DNA of 64,000 bases from Cytophagales bacterium (GTDB taxonomy: Bacteria > Bacteroidota > Bacteroidia > Cytophagales > Cyclobacteriaceae). Made by a program: the position numbers and the translations under genes. Positions 16,337 through 26,117 of the stretch are shown one piece after another. Positions within the stretch are counted from its first letter, which is position 1. The number at the start of each line of letters is the position of its first letter. The stretch is from positions 1 to 64,000 of the forward strand of contig JAFLBQ010000009.1 of assembly GCA_017303805.1 (NCBI GenBank), written 5' to 3'. Below the pieces are notes generated by a model. It saw nothing but the letters and a program-made list of their open reading frames with translations, did no database searches and was not told the origin of the DNA.

Positions 16337-19300
16337 ATGTTTAGTAGATTCATTCAGCGCCCGGTATTAGCCATTGCCATATCGCTGGCAATTATTTTCC
16401 TGGGCTTGTTAGCCATTGTTAACCGACCCATTTCGCAGTTCCCCAACATTGCACCACCGCGGGTAAACATTTTTATTGCGTACCCTGGCTCCAGTGCACA
16501 AATTCTGGTAGAGTCAACCTTAATTCCGCTGGAGCGCGCCATTAATGGGGTGCAGGGTATGCAGTACCTTATTTCGGATGCAACCAGTGCCGGTGAAGCT
16601 ACCATACAAGTGGTGTTTGAACCAGGCACCGATCCGAATGCAGCCGTAGTAAACGTTAAAACCAGGGTTGACCAGGTAATGAACAACCTGCCACCGTTGG
16701 TACAACGCGAGGGGATTATCATTACACCCATACAGCCCAGTATGTTGATGTATGTAAACCTCTACAGCACCGATAAAAATGCCGATGAAAAATTTCTGTA
16801 CAACTATGCCAACGTGCACCTGCTGCCCGAGCTGCAACGCATAAGTGGTATGGGGCGTGCCCAGATTTTGGGTAGCCGCCAATATGCTATGCGTGTTTGG
16901 CTAAAGCCCGATCGGATGCGGGCCTACAGTATTTCGGCTGAAGAAGTAATGGAAGCATTAAGCCAGCAAAGCGTTATTGGCCGGCCGGGTAGGTTAGGGC
17001 AAAGCTCAGGTAAAACCGCGCAGTCGCTGGAATATGTGTTAACGTATAAAGGCCGCTTTAATAAACCCGAAGAATACGAAGACATAGTTATTAAGGCCAA
17101 CGCCAAAGGCGAAATCCTGAAACTTAAAGACATTGCTGAAGTAGAATTAGGTAGCGAGTTTTTCGATATCTATTCTAACAAAGACGGCTACCCGGCTGCA
17201 TCCATTGTGCTGAAGCAGAACTTTGGTAGCAATGCCAGCAAGGTAATTGATGGCGTAAAAGCAAAGCTCAAAGAGTTGGAGGAAGACTTTCCACCCGGCA
17301 TGAGTTACGAAATCAATTACGATGTATCGAAGTTTGTAAATGCTTCTATCGATAAAGTGTTGCATACGTTGGTCGAAGCCTTCGTACTGGTGGCGTTGGT
17401 TGTATTTCTTTTCCTGGGCGATTGGCGATCTACGCTTATCCCCACCATTGCGGTACCGGTTTCACTAATCGGAGCTTTCGTGTTTATGCAAATGTTTGGG
17501 TTAACCATTAACCTCATAACTTTATTTGCGCTGGTACTGGCTATTGGTATTGTGGTGGACGATGCCATTGTGGTGGTTGAAGCCGTGCATGCCAAAATGG
17601 AGGCCGAGCATCTTTCGCCTTACAAGGCGGTGCAAAAGGTATTAGGCGAAATCAGTGGTGCCATCATAGCCATTACACTTATTATGACAGCCGTGTTTGT
17701 GCCGGTTGCATTTATGAGCGGGCCTGTTGGTATTTTCTACCGCCAGTTTTCTATTACCATGGCCAGCGCCATTGTACTATCGGGTGTGGTAGCGCTTACA
17801 TTAACGCCTGTGCTGTGCGCCATGATTCTTAAAAATAACCATGGCAAAATGAAGCGCCATACTCCGGTAAGCCGCTTTATAGATTGGTTTAACCGAAAGT
17901 TTGATATAGCCACCGGGCGCTATACGCGGTTACTTAAAGTAATCACCAACCGGCAGGTAGTTACCTACGGCATTCTGATAGTGTTTGGCATAGGAATTTT
18001 CTTTGTAGATAAAACATTGCCTTCGGGGTTTATTCCCAACGAAGATCAGGGGATGATCTATGCCATCATTCAAACACCTCCCGGCAGTACGCTCGAGCGT
18101 ACCAACGATGTATCGCGCAAGCTGCAACAAATAGCCGAAGAGGTGGAGGGCATTCAATCGGTTTCTTCGCTGGCCGGCTACGAAATTCTAACAGAAGGCC
18201 GTGGCTCTAATGCCGGTACATGTATCATTAACCTTAAAGATTGGTCGGAGCGCCACCAGTCGGTAACACAAATTATTGAAGAGCTGGAAGAAAAGACCAA
18301 AGACCTCGGTGCCGTTATCGAATATTTCGAACCACCGGCCGTGCCTGGCTATGGTTCGTCCGATGGATTTTCGTTGCGCCTGTTAGATAAAAACAGTACG
18401 ATTGACTACCAGCAGTTTGATAAACTTAACACAGAGTTTATGCATGCGCTGGGCCAACGCAAAGAGCTTACCGGGTTGTTTACATTTTTTGCTGCCAATT
18501 ATCCACAATACGAATTGATAATAGATAATAACCTGGCCATGCAAAAAGGAGTCTCGATAGGCAAGGCCATGCAAAACCTGGATATTCTTATTGGCAGTAC
18601 GTACGAGCAAGGCTTTACGCGATTCAATACATTCTTCAAAGTATATACCCAATCGGCACCGGAGTACAGAAAGTATCCTTCTGATATTCTAAATCTGTTT
18701 ATCAAAAACGATCGCGATGAGATGGTGCCATATTCAGCTTTTATGAAGTTGCGTAAAACACAAGGCCCCAATGAGATCACACGCTTCAATTTGTACACAT
18801 CTTCCTCTATACGAGGTATTCCGGCACCGGGCTATACCAGTGGCGATGCCATTCATGCAATACAGGAAGTGGCCCAACAAATTTTGCCACAAGGTTATGA
18901 CATTGCCTGGGAAGGGTTGTCGTACGATGAAGCCAACCGGGGCAACGAAGCTATTTACATTTTCGTGGTGGTGCTAATCTTTGTGTACCTGGTGTTAGCC
19001 GGGCAATACGAAAGTTTTATCATTCCCTTGGCTGTAATTCTCTCGCTACCGGCCGGGGTGTTTGGTTCATTCCTGCTGCTTAAGTTGATGGGGCTGGCCA
19101 ATAATATCTACGCGCAAATAGGGTTAATTATGCTGGTAGGGTTGTTGGGAAAAAATGCGGTTCTGATTGTGGAGTTTGCCATTCAAAAGCACCACGAAGG
19201 TATGTCTGTATTGGATGCAGCTATTGAAGGAGCCCGCGTACGCTTTCGGCCTATTTTAATGACTTCGTTTGCTTTTATTGCCGGATTAATTCCATTGGTA

Positions 19301-19564
19301 ATCGCTACCGGTCCTGGTGCCGTGGGCAACCACACCATTGGGGCCTCTGCCCTGGGTGGCATGTTGTTCGGTACCGTGTTCGGTGTAGTTATTGTGCCCG
19401 GTTTGTACTACATCTTTGGCTCGCTGGCCGATGGCCGAAAGTTAATTCAAGATGAAGACGAAACTCCGCTAAGCGAAGATATTGTTGAGCGCGGAGCCAA
19501 CGACCCTTTGATAAGAAGAATTCTTAAAAAAATCAGAAAGCGCAATGAAAAGGAAACTATATAA
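16337..19564 (+). CDS. RND multidrug efflux permease (HAE1/AcrB-like)
   Basis: The 1075-residue inner-membrane pump expels hydrophobic compounds using the proton gradient. It begins MFSRFIQRPVLAIAISLAII, and the proton-relay residues are present: the Asp pair in GIVVDDAIVV at about 407-408 and a Lys at about 939 (LLGKNAVLIVEFA), matching AcrB Asp407, Asp408 and Lys940. Two copies of the six-helix bundle and two large periplasmic loops give the usual size. It overlaps the TolC-like gene by 20 bp. The substrate range is unknown. Confidence 0.96.
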   Translation: MFSRFIQRPVLAIAISLAIIFLGLLAIVNRPISQFPNIAPPRVNIFIAYPGSSAQILVESTLIPLERAINGVQGMQYLISDATSAGEATIQVVFEPGTDPNAAVVNVKTRVDQVMNNLPPLVQREGIIITPIQPSMLMYVNLYSTDKNADEKFLYNYANVHLLPELQRISGMGRAQILGSRQYAMRVWLKPDRMRAYSISAEEVMEALSQQSVIGRPGRLGQSSGKTAQSLEYVLTYKGRFNKPEEYEDIVIKANAKGEILKLKDIAEVELGSEFFDIYSNKDGYPAASIVLKQNFGSNASKVIDGVKAKLKELEEDFPPGMSYEINYDVSKFVNASIDKVLHTLVEAFVLVALVVFLFLGDWRSTLIPTIAVPVSLIGAFVFMQMFGLTINLITLFALVLAIGIVVDDAIVVVEAVHAKMEAEHLSPYKAVQKVLGEISGAIIAITLIMTAVFVPVAFMSGPVGIFYRQFSITMASAIVLSGVVALTLTPVLCAMILKNNHGKMKRHTPVSRFIDWFNRKFDIATGRYTRLLKVITNRQVVTYGILIVFGIGIFFVDKTLPSGFIPNEDQGMIYAIIQTPPGSTLERTNDVSRKLQQIAEEVEGIQSVSSLAGYEILTEGRGSNAGTCIINLKDWSERHQSVTQIIEELEEKTKDLGAVIEYFEPPAVPGYGSSDGFSLRLLDKNSTIDYQQFDKLNTEFMHALGQRKELTGLFTFFAANYPQYELIIDNNLAMQKGVSIGKAMQNLDILIGSTYEQGFTRFNTFFKVYTQSAPEYRKYPSDILNLFIKNDRDEMVPYSAFMKLRKTQGPNEITRFNLYTSSSIRGIPAPGYTSGDAIHAIQEVAQQILPQGYDIAWEGLSYDEANRGNEAIYIFVVVLIFVYLVLAGQYESFIIPLAVILSLPAGVFGSFLLLKLMGLANNIYAQIGLIMLVGLLGKNAVLIVEFAIQKHHEGMSVLDAAIEGARVRFRPILMTSFAFIAGLIPLVIATGPGAVGNHTIGASALGGMLFGTVFGVVIVPGLYYIFGSLADGRKLIQDEDETPLSEDIVERGANDPLIRRILKKIRKRNEKETI

Positions 19565-20969
19565 TGCAGGCATAGGCTTAGCAATAAGCATCGCTTTGGG
19601 GAGTTGTGTAACTCCGCAAACCGTAGTAAGAACAGAGAATAAAACGGTGCCGGCCACCTACGTGGGAAAAACCGACACCACCAACCTAACTTCGGTAAAC
19701 TGGAAAAACTACTTTAGCGATGCTACCCTGGTTGCGTTAATTGATACCGCATTAAGCCGCAATCAAGAACTGAATATTACACTGCAGGAAATTGAAATTG
19801 CCAAGAACGAAGTGCGTGCCCGCAAAGGTGAGTATTTGCCGTTTGTGAATTTCGGGGCTGGCGCAGGAGTAGAAAAAACACCCCGCTTTACACGCAGCGG
19901 TGCCGTTGAAGAAAACCTGCAGGTAGATGGCAAATCTTTTCCGGAGCCTTTTACGGATTATCGTGCAGGCTTGTATGCTTCCTGGGAGTTAGACGTTTGG
20001 AAAAAATTGCGCAATGCGAAGAAAGCCGCTACGCTGCGTTACCTGGCAAGCATAGAAGGCAAGAATTTTATGGTTACTAACCTGGTGGCCGAAATAGCCA
20101 ATTCGTACTATGAATTACTGGCGCTGGATAACCTGTTGGATATTGTGCAACGGAACACGCAACTACAAACCGATGCGTTTCAAATTGTGAAACAGCAAAA
20201 GGAAGCGGCCAAGGTTACGCAACTGGCGGTTAACCGGTTTGAAGCACAATTGTTGAATACCAAGAATCTTCAATACGAAATCAAGCAACGCATTGTGGAA
20301 ACTGAAAACCGGATTCATTTTCTTACCGGGAAATTTCCCACGCGCATCAACCGCAACTTCAATCAGTTTACCGATTTGAAATTGGATTCGATAGCAGCCG
20401 GTATCCCTTCGCAATTGCTCAGTAACCGGCCCGACATCCGGCAGGCCGAGTTGCAGTTGGCTGCTTCTAAATTAGATGTGAAGTCGGCCCGCGCAAACTT
20501 TTATCCTTCGTTTGGTATTACGGCCGGAGCCGGGTTTCAATCCTTCAATGCAGCGTATCTTATTAAACCCGAATCGATGCTTTACAACCTGGCTGGTGAT
20601 TTAATGGCACCGCTTGTAAACCGAAATGCGATTAAGGCAGCGTATAACTCCGCCAATGCGCGCCAGTTGCAGAGCGTGTACGACTACGAGCGCAGTATTT
20701 TAAATGGCTACCTGGAGGTTCTTAATCAGTTGGCCAAGGTGAATAACTTTGCACAGAGTTATACAACCAAAGCGCAAGAAGTAGAAATACTTACCCAATC
20801 CATTTCTATTTCCAATAGTTTATTTACTTCAGCCCGGGCCGATTACCTGGAAGTTTTGCTTACGCAACGTGAGGCGTTGGAATCGAAGATGGAGCTGATT
20901 GAAATTAAGCTGAAGCAAATGAATGCCCGGGTTACAATTTATAAAGCGCTGGGTGGTGGCTGGAATTAA
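19545..20969 (+). CDS. TolC-family outer-membrane channel lipoprotein (NodT/OprM-like)
   Basis: This 474-residue outer-membrane factor has a lipoprotein signal ending ALGSC (Cys21). The two repeated OEP halves contain long helices (ALIDTALSRNQELNITLQEI in the first half, LLSNRPDIRQAELQLAASKL in the second, the latter a typical NodT-type signature). It forms the exit duct of the tripartite pump. Its start lies inside the last 20 bp of the pump gene, which implies translational coupling. The gene ends just before a repeat with strong dyads. Confidence 0.94.
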   Translation: MKRKLYNAGIGLAISIALGSCVTPQTVVRTENKTVPATYVGKTDTTNLTSVNWKNYFSDATLVALIDTALSRNQELNITLQEIEIAKNEVRARKGEYLPFVNFGAGAGVEKTPRFTRSGAVEENLQVDGKSFPEPFTDYRAGLYASWELDVWKKLRNAKKAATLRYLASIEGKNFMVTNLVAEIANSYYELLALDNLLDIVQRNTQLQTDAFQIVKQQKEAAKVTQLAVNRFEAQLLNTKNLQYEIKQRIVETENRIHFLTGKFPTRINRNFNQFTDLKLDSIAAGIPSQLLSNRPDIRQAELQLAASKLDVKSARANFYPSFGITAGAGFQSFNAAYLIKPESMLYNLAGDLMAPLVNRNAIKAAYNSANARQLQSVYDYERSILNGYLEVLNQLAKVNNFAQSYTTKAQEVEILTQSISISNSLFTSARADYLEVLLTQREALESKMELIEIKLKQMNARVTIYKALGGGWN

Positions 20970-20972
20970 TCC

Positions 20973-21028
20973 CGAGCGAAGGATCCAGAGAATTTATCTT
21001 TGAGATCCTTCGCTCTACTTGTTGTTGA
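20973..21028. repeat. Dispersed hairpin repeat, copy 1
   Basis: GAGCGAAGGAT (20974-20984) and ATCCTTCGCTC (21005-21015) form an 11-bp perfect stem; the flanks (CCAGAGAATTTATCTT and TTGTTGTTGA) are shared with copy 2 at 21203. The stem could also end transcription from both sides, since the TolC-like and helicase genes converge here. The rest of 20970-21263 holds only related fragments (for example CCGCTCAGGATTG and CCTGAGCGAA) and no gene. Confidence 0.75.
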
Positions 21029-21202
21029 GTCCCAATTGATTGTTAAAGCTTCGAATTTTAACCTGGGTATCACCCGCTCAGGATTGCTCACGCTCTTAGG
21101 TATGCCAACTATTCTATTAATCCGCTATCCTGAGCGAAATAAAACTCAGAATTGGACTGGGCAAGATTAGTAATTGCTGATTAGTTTTATTCCAAAGCTC
21201 AC

Positions 21203-21257
21203 CGAGCGAAGGATCCAGAGAATTTATCTTGAAATCCTTCGCTCGATTTGTTGTTGA
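21203..21257. repeat. Dispersed hairpin repeat, copy 2
   Basis: This is nearly identical to the copy at 20973: the stem GAGCGAAGGAT (21204-21214)/ATCCTTCGCTC (21234-21244) and the same loop and 3' flank (TTGTTGTTGA) recur 230 bp later, with a 1-bp shorter loop and small changes (TTTGAG to TTGAA; CTACTT to GATTT). Confidence 0.75.
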
Positions 21258-21263
21258 CCCCGC

Positions 21264-23525
21264 TCAGGATTGCAAATGGTCAGCCTCCGGGCGTTGCGAC
21301 TTTCTATACGCCAGCACCGCCTTTAGCTTTCCATAACTGAACTTCCCTTCCAGTTTGTCGTAGAGATCTTTCGAAACGAACGATTCGGGTAAGTCTTTAA
21401 TAGCAGCTTCAACCTTAGCTATCGATTCCTGATCCATAAAATTCTCAATATCCAATTTACCGGTTTCAATGGCCCTTGCCAGATGCCCGTCAATGGTGCT
21501 TACTGCAAAGCCGCGTTCTTTGGCAATAGCTTCTGGCGCAAAACCGGCTTTAAATAATTCAAGCGTAACATCGTATGTGCTTTTACCATCCTTGGTCTTG
21601 GTGGATTTCTTTTTTTTCGATGGTTTCTGCTCCGAAGGAAGCGGATTAATTTCCTGTAGCAGCTTCTGTCTTTCCGTGTCCATAGTAAGTCGCACCGCAC
21701 GTAAGTCAAACAGTTCGGTGCCGGAAAGAATCTGCGAAACAATAACCGGTACCTGGTAAAACTCGCCTAGTTTTCGAGTAAAAAGTTGATCTATTTCCTG
21801 AAGTTGCCCAAGATAGGTTTTTGAGCGCTTGCGGTGCTTTACCGACTCTAAGTGGCGCAGCAATTGCCGAACGTTTTCCCAAAGCAGCCGACTGTAATAA
21901 GCACTTCCTTTTTCAACTCGTTCCAGCAATTGCTGAGGCAATTGTTGCGCAAGTAAATTTTGCAATTGGGTTCTGAATCGTTCGGTATTTGTTTTTTCGT
22001 TTACGAGCGCATCTATAAGTTGCACGAGCACGGGCTTTACCGTAGGGTCATCGAAGGTTTCGGGTTCCTTATTTTTTACTATGTAATTTATTTCTTTCAG
22101 CAACCCTTCAAACGAAAAAGTCTGACCCAATAATTTGGTAATGTACACACGCTGCTGGGCTTCGATTACCGTTTGTAATTTTTCGGGTGGGTGCGCCTTT
22201 GTAGCAAACTGGGTTATGTGCTTATCGGTACGTACGGCATCGGGGTTGATCATCGAACGAAGAATCAACCCATCCAGCGCTCGCAATCGCGACAACGCTA
22301 CGTACACCTGGCCATCGGCAAATGCCTGGCCTACATCTATTATTGCTTTATCAAATGTAAGCCCCTGACTTTTGTGCACGGTAATTGCCCAGGCTAGTTT
22401 AACAGGATATTGCTCAAACGAACCAATCACTTCTTCGTTAAGTATGTGATTGGCCTTATCTACCGCGTATCGTTTGTTTTCCCACCGCTCGCGCGCCAGT
22501 TGATACAATTCGCGGGTACCAGCCATTTGCACCCACACCTCATCTTCTTCTATACGCGTTACCGTTGCCAGTTTGCCATTAAAATATTTCTTATCGGAGC
22601 TCGTGTCGTTGCGCACAAACATAATCTGTGCGCCTTGCTTCAATTCCAGTTGCAGCTGTACCGGGTACATGCTTTCTGGAAATTCGCCATCTACTATTGC
22701 TTCGAAGTAGTGCGGTGGCGAGGCGAGGGTATCCAACGCATGCCGGTTGAGTTGGTCGGCTTTATAGTTATGCGTAGTTAGCGTAATTACTTCCTGCAGT
22801 TGGTTAACTTCTTCGGCCGATTTGTAGTGTTGGTTTAGCTCATCCAGGTCTGCCTGTTGCACGGTATTGTTGCGCAGGTTATTCAGCAGATGAATAAATT
22901 TTTCATCGTGCTGGCGAAAAATTTTGTCCAGTTCAATGTACACGGGTTGATTATCGCGCAAAGCGGTAGCTTCATAAAACCAGGGCGAAGCATAATAGCG
23001 ACTAAGTAATTCCTGCTCTTCATTTTTAACTACCGGGGGCAACTGAAAAAGATCGCCAATGAATAATACCTGCACTCCGCCAAAACTTTGTGTAAACTCC
23101 CCCCGTGCTGCCTTTAGCCGGTAATCGATGGCATCCAACAAATCGGCCCGCAGCATGCTTACTTCATCAATCACCAATAAGTCAATGGCTCGTAGCACCT
23201 GCTTGCGCGCGCTGTTAAGCGGATGTTTGCGCGCCAGGGTTTGCGAATTGATGTAGCGCCCACCTGCAGTAAGATTTTCGGGCAGGTACCGATCGGGAAT
23301 AAACGTAGCGGGTGGTAGTAAAAACTGCGAATGGATGGTAACACCTCCGGCATTGAGTGCGGCAATTCCGGTGGGCGCAACAACAATAAAATTTTTGTGG
23401 GTATGTTCGGCCAGCCTTTTCAAAAAAGTGGTCTTGCCGGTGCCGGCCTTGCCTGTTAAAAAAACATGACTTGCCGTTGTGTTTAAAAACCTACTCGCAA
23501 ATTTCGAAATCGGGGTGGCTTCCAT
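21264..23525 (-). CDS. Pif1/RecD-like ATP-dependent DNA helicase with C-terminal HTH
   Basis: The 753-residue SF1B-type helicase has Walker A GKAGTGKT (25-32), motif Ia (VAPTGIAALNAGG), Walker B (LLVIDEVSML), a Gln in the FIGDLFQLPPV motif III, and late motifs (WAITVHKSQGLTFDKAIIDV, VYVALSRLRAL). After about 600 residues a Lys-rich linker (KPSKKKKSTKTKDGK) leads to an HTH_40-like domain (LELFKAGFAPEAIAKERGFA...STIDGHLARAI). It should unwind DNA 5'-3' in replication or repair. It starts at ATG 23525 and stands alone on the minus strand. Confidence 0.92.
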   Translation of the reverse strand: MEATPISKFASRFLNTTASHVFLTGKAGTGKTTFLKRLAEHTHKNFIVVAPTGIAALNAGGVTIHSQFLLPPATFIPDRYLPENLTAGGRYINSQTLARKHPLNSARKQVLRAIDLLVIDEVSMLRADLLDAIDYRLKAARGEFTQSFGGVQVLFIGDLFQLPPVVKNEEQELLSRYYASPWFYEATALRDNQPVYIELDKIFRQHDEKFIHLLNNLRNNTVQQADLDELNQHYKSAEEVNQLQEVITLTTHNYKADQLNRHALDTLASPPHYFEAIVDGEFPESMYPVQLQLELKQGAQIMFVRNDTSSDKKYFNGKLATVTRIEEDEVWVQMAGTRELYQLARERWENKRYAVDKANHILNEEVIGSFEQYPVKLAWAITVHKSQGLTFDKAIIDVGQAFADGQVYVALSRLRALDGLILRSMINPDAVRTDKHITQFATKAHPPEKLQTVIEAQQRVYITKLLGQTFSFEGLLKEINYIVKNKEPETFDDPTVKPVLVQLIDALVNEKTNTERFRTQLQNLLAQQLPQQLLERVEKGSAYYSRLLWENVRQLLRHLESVKHRKRSKTYLGQLQEIDQLFTRKLGEFYQVPVIVSQILSGTELFDLRAVRLTMDTERQKLLQEINPLPSEQKPSKKKKSTKTKDGKSTYDVTLELFKAGFAPEAIAKERGFAVSTIDGHLARAIETGKLDIENFMDQESIAKVEAAIKDLPESFVSKDLYDKLEGKFSYGKLKAVLAYRKSQRPEADHLQS

Positions 23526-23599
23526 GGGGCCACCAAGTTACCGAATAGTGAATATAAATTTGCCCACTTCCTGCCTATTCTTCAGGCGCAACGAATAAG

Positions 23600-24028
23600 T
23601 TACGGGTGCCGGTAAAAAGTCTTGCTTACAATCCGCCAGCCTTCGGCAAATTTGTAGAGTAGTAAATTGTCGGTAAAGATTATTTTATCGTTCCGGTAAA
23701 GCTCTAGCACTACATTGGCAGCTGTGCCCGCTACAGTTACGCTTATAAATTTGCCATCGGTGCGTACAGAAGGAGCAGGGTTGGGCTGTGCTCTGTTCTT
23801 TTCAATTTGCACAATCCACTCTTCAATGCCCAGTGGCTTTACCTCATTATCAATCAGTCGAAGCATTTGAAAGGTTGGATGAAACCCTTTGCGGATGTCG
23901 GCAACCGAACCGCCATTATGAATACCCGAAATATAACCTGAAGTTATAACTTCTTTTATTAGTACTTCATCACTTTGGGCCCACGCTGATTGTCCAATCA
24001 GTAAAAAGAGTAGTAGGATATTTTTCAT
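23600..24028 (-). CDS. Secreted NTF2-like (putative lumazine-binding) protein
   Basis: This 142-residue protein has a signal peptide (MKNILLLFLLIGQSAWA) and a single alpha+beta cone domain of the NTF2/SnoaL kind: an N-terminal helix (EVLIKEVITSGYISGIHNGG), an HPTFQML strand and C-terminal strands (ISVTVAGTAANVVLELYRND, then WRIVSKTFYRHP). Bacteroidota relatives are annotated as putative lumazine-binding proteins; most are non-enzymatic or uncharacterised. It is 75 bp upstream of the helicase on the same strand. The function is unknown. Confidence 0.75.
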   Translation of the reverse strand: MKNILLLFLLIGQSAWAQSDEVLIKEVITSGYISGIHNGGSVADIRKGFHPTFQMLRLIDNEVKPLGIEEWIVQIEKNRAQPNPAPSVRTDGKFISVTVAGTAANVVLELYRNDKIIFTDNLLLYKFAEGWRIVSKTFYRHP

Positions 24029-24127
24029 TTTTCGGTTGGGGTTTCTTGGTTCGTTAAACTGCTTTAGGCGGAGCAGAGTTTCGGGTTAACTATTTTTTAA
24101 CGCTGTAGCAACTTATAGAGCCAACAT

Positions 24128-25060
24128 CTATCGAAGGATCATTCCGGTTTCGGCTACGTTATATCCTTTTGCGCGCAACGCCTCCTGCTCCGCTTTATTC
24201 CAAAGCAAGGGGTTGGTATGGTTGAAATGAATAAAGTAAATCCGTGATTTTAATTCCGGTTTTGATTCGAAGCGAGCCAGGGTTTCCACTACCAGCGGAT
24301 GTGGTACTTCGCTCATACTCCGGTTGGGGAGTTCGGTTGCGTGGTAAAAGGTAGCATCCAGCAAAGCATAATCTACCTGCTTTACGGCCTCTTCAATTTT
24401 GAGATTCCACTTTTCCCACTTATCAATATCCGGAACAAATAATATTTTTTTGTCGGCAAACGCGATGATGAATCCCGCTGTCTCAGAAAATTCATCGCGA
24501 TGTGGAACGGTGAATGCAGTAACCGAGATGTTGGGGGCCAATGCAACAGGCTGTTCTGCCTTTAGCGGAATTGTTACGATATTTTTCAAGTTTACCAATT
24601 GCGACCACGGTCCGTTTTCGTGAAGGTATTTTTCCATGCGGGGAAGTACATACACCGGCACTTCTTTACTTCCTAAAGCCTCGCGCCCTAATTGCAACAG
24701 GCCGGCATAGTGCCCCATGTGTGCATGGCTGATAAAAATCCCGGAAGGCAAAAAGGAATATTGGGCATGGGTACTTTGGCGAAACGCGTGCACCTGTTCT
24801 TTCAAGTCGGGCGTAGCTTCAAAAAGCCACCATTGCTGCGTGGCTGGATTTACCAACGCCAACGAAACCACAAATTGTTTTTTTACCTCTTGCCCGGAAG
24901 GCGCGCAACAAACTTTTTCGCACCCAATGTGCGGGTAGCCTCCATCTTGCGCCACTCCTAAAATCTGGATATAGGGTTGCTGCCCCCACAGCGGCACTGC
25001 GGCAAGCATGAGCAAAATAAACGTGCGCACTAAAGCCAAACCTGAAAAGTGGTTAATCAA
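24128..25060 (-). CDS. Secreted PqqB-like metallo-beta-lactamase-fold hydrolase
   Basis: The 310-residue precursor has a signal-like N-terminus (FILLMLAAVPLWGQ). The mature part opens with ILGVAQDGGYPHIGC, which resembles the start of PqqB (GSAAGGGFPQWNC), and contains the metal motif HAHMGH, a later His (TVPHRDEF), Asp (FVPDIDKW) and a C-terminal His (FIHFNHTNP), so the MBL metal site looks complete, with Met replacing the usual residue in HxHxDH. No other pqq genes are near and export is unlike PqqB, so a different substrate is likely. It overlaps the cyclotransferase gene by 8 bp. Confidence 0.8.
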   Translation of the reverse strand: MINHFSGLALVRTFILLMLAAVPLWGQQPYIQILGVAQDGGYPHIGCEKVCCAPSGQEVKKQFVVSLALVNPATQQWWLFEATPDLKEQVHAFRQSTHAQYSFLPSGIFISHAHMGHYAGLLQLGREALGSKEVPVYVLPRMEKYLHENGPWSQLVNLKNIVTIPLKAEQPVALAPNISVTAFTVPHRDEFSETAGFIIAFADKKILFVPDIDKWEKWNLKIEEAVKQVDYALLDATFYHATELPNRSMSEVPHPLVVETLARFESKPELKSRIYFIHFNHTNPLLWNKAEQEALRAKGYNVAETGMILR

Positions 25061-25847
25061 TTTTAAGAATGTAAATGTTGGGCCAGTTTTTTCCGGTTAC
25101 TAAGAACGAGCGTGTTTCCGGGTGCCACGCAATACCGTTCAGTACATCAACCTGCGGGCTTGCTTTGCGCGCATCGCTTGCAAGTTTAGAAAGGTCGATC
25201 CGTCCAACTACTTTACCGCTTTGCGGATCGATTTTTAAAATGAGGTTGGTTTGCCAAACGTTGGCATATACATACCCTTCAATGTACTCCAGTTCATTCA
25301 AATTTTTAACAGGGCCGTTCTCGTCCATTACTTTCACCGATTTCACCAACTCCAGCGTGGCGGTATCCAGGTAATGCAGTTGGTTGGTTCCATCGCTCAT
25401 AATCAGGTTAGCCTGGTCGTGGGTAAGGCCCCAGCCCTCCTTGGCAAAAGAATCGAATTTGAATTCCTTTAGTTTGCGGAAGGTTTTAAGATCATAAACA
25501 AACCCAATTTTGTTTTGCCAGGTGAGTTGAAAAATTTTGTTGTTGAGAATGGCAATGCCTTCCCCGAAATACTGATTATCCAACACAACCTTTTTATCTA
25601 CTTTTCCGGTATTGATATCCACAATGCCAATCCACGAGGTGCCAAACTGGCCCGTGCTTTCAAATAATTGGCCGTTGTAGATAAGCAGGCCTTGCGTAAA
25701 AGCCTCGGTATCATGAGGCCACAGGCTGCGGATGGCGTAGTTGATTTTGAGCGGATCGGTCTGGGGTTGTTTTTCTTTATCAGATGAGCACGAGAAAGTT
25801 ATGACTAACAAACTCCCAATGGCCAATGATTTGCTGAACAGTTTCAT
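25053..25847 (-). CDS. Glutamine cyclotransferase-like lipoprotein
   Basis: This protein of about 264 residues (from the ATG at 25847; a second in-frame start lies 3 codons upstream) has a lipoprotein signal ending TFSC. It continues with the five-bladed propeller typical of PF05096 glutaminyl-peptide cyclotransferases: HDTEAFTQGLLIYNGQLFES, IVDINTGKV, YFGEGIAILNNKIFQLTW and LNELEYIEGYVYANVWQTN. These convert N-terminal Gln to pyroglutamate. It overlaps the downstream PqqB-like gene by 8 bp, so the two are translationally coupled. Anchoring at the envelope suggests action on exported peptides. Confidence 0.88.
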   Translation of the reverse strand: MKLFSKSLAIGSLLVITFSCSSDKEKQPQTDPLKINYAIRSLWPHDTEAFTQGLLIYNGQLFESTGQFGTSWIGIVDINTGKVDKKVVLDNQYFGEGIAILNNKIFQLTWQNKIGFVYDLKTFRKLKEFKFDSFAKEGWGLTHDQANLIMSDGTNQLHYLDTATLELVKSVKVMDENGPVKNLNELEYIEGYVYANVWQTNLILKIDPQSGKVVGRIDLSKLASDARKASPQVDVLNGIAWHPETRSFLVTGKNWPNIYILKID

Positions 25848-25940
25848 AGATAACAAAGGTACACGCTAAAAGTACGCATCTAAATTATCCGGCACGATTT
25901 TCATGTCAATTTGGTATTTTTAAAAACAAATTCTACACGT

Positions 25941-26117
25941 ATGGCTAAGCGATTAGTAAAAGGCGAGAAAAAATTATTTGGCGTTTGCAGCGGCCTGGCA
26001 AACTATTTAGACCTGGATCCAACCATTATGCGGATAATTTTCATCGTAGCCTTTTTGTTTTTTGGCACCGGCCTCCTGCTTTACCTCATCATGGCCCTGG
26101 CAATGCCCGACCGCTAA
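25941..26117 (+). CDS. PspC-domain membrane protein
   Basis: A 58-residue PspC domain protein: basic start (MAKRLVKGEKKLFGVCSGL), the ANYLDLDPTIMRIIF motif, then one membrane helix (IVAFLFFGTGLLLYLIMALA). I chose ATG 25941 because it matches the family start; a longer in-frame start lies 30 bp upstream. In other bacteria PspC senses envelope stress; Bacteroidota have several short stand-alone copies. The about 175 bp after it hold no gene that I can see. Confidence 0.9.
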   Translation: MAKRLVKGEKKLFGVCSGLANYLDLDPTIMRIIFIVAFLFFGTGLLLYLIMALAMPDR

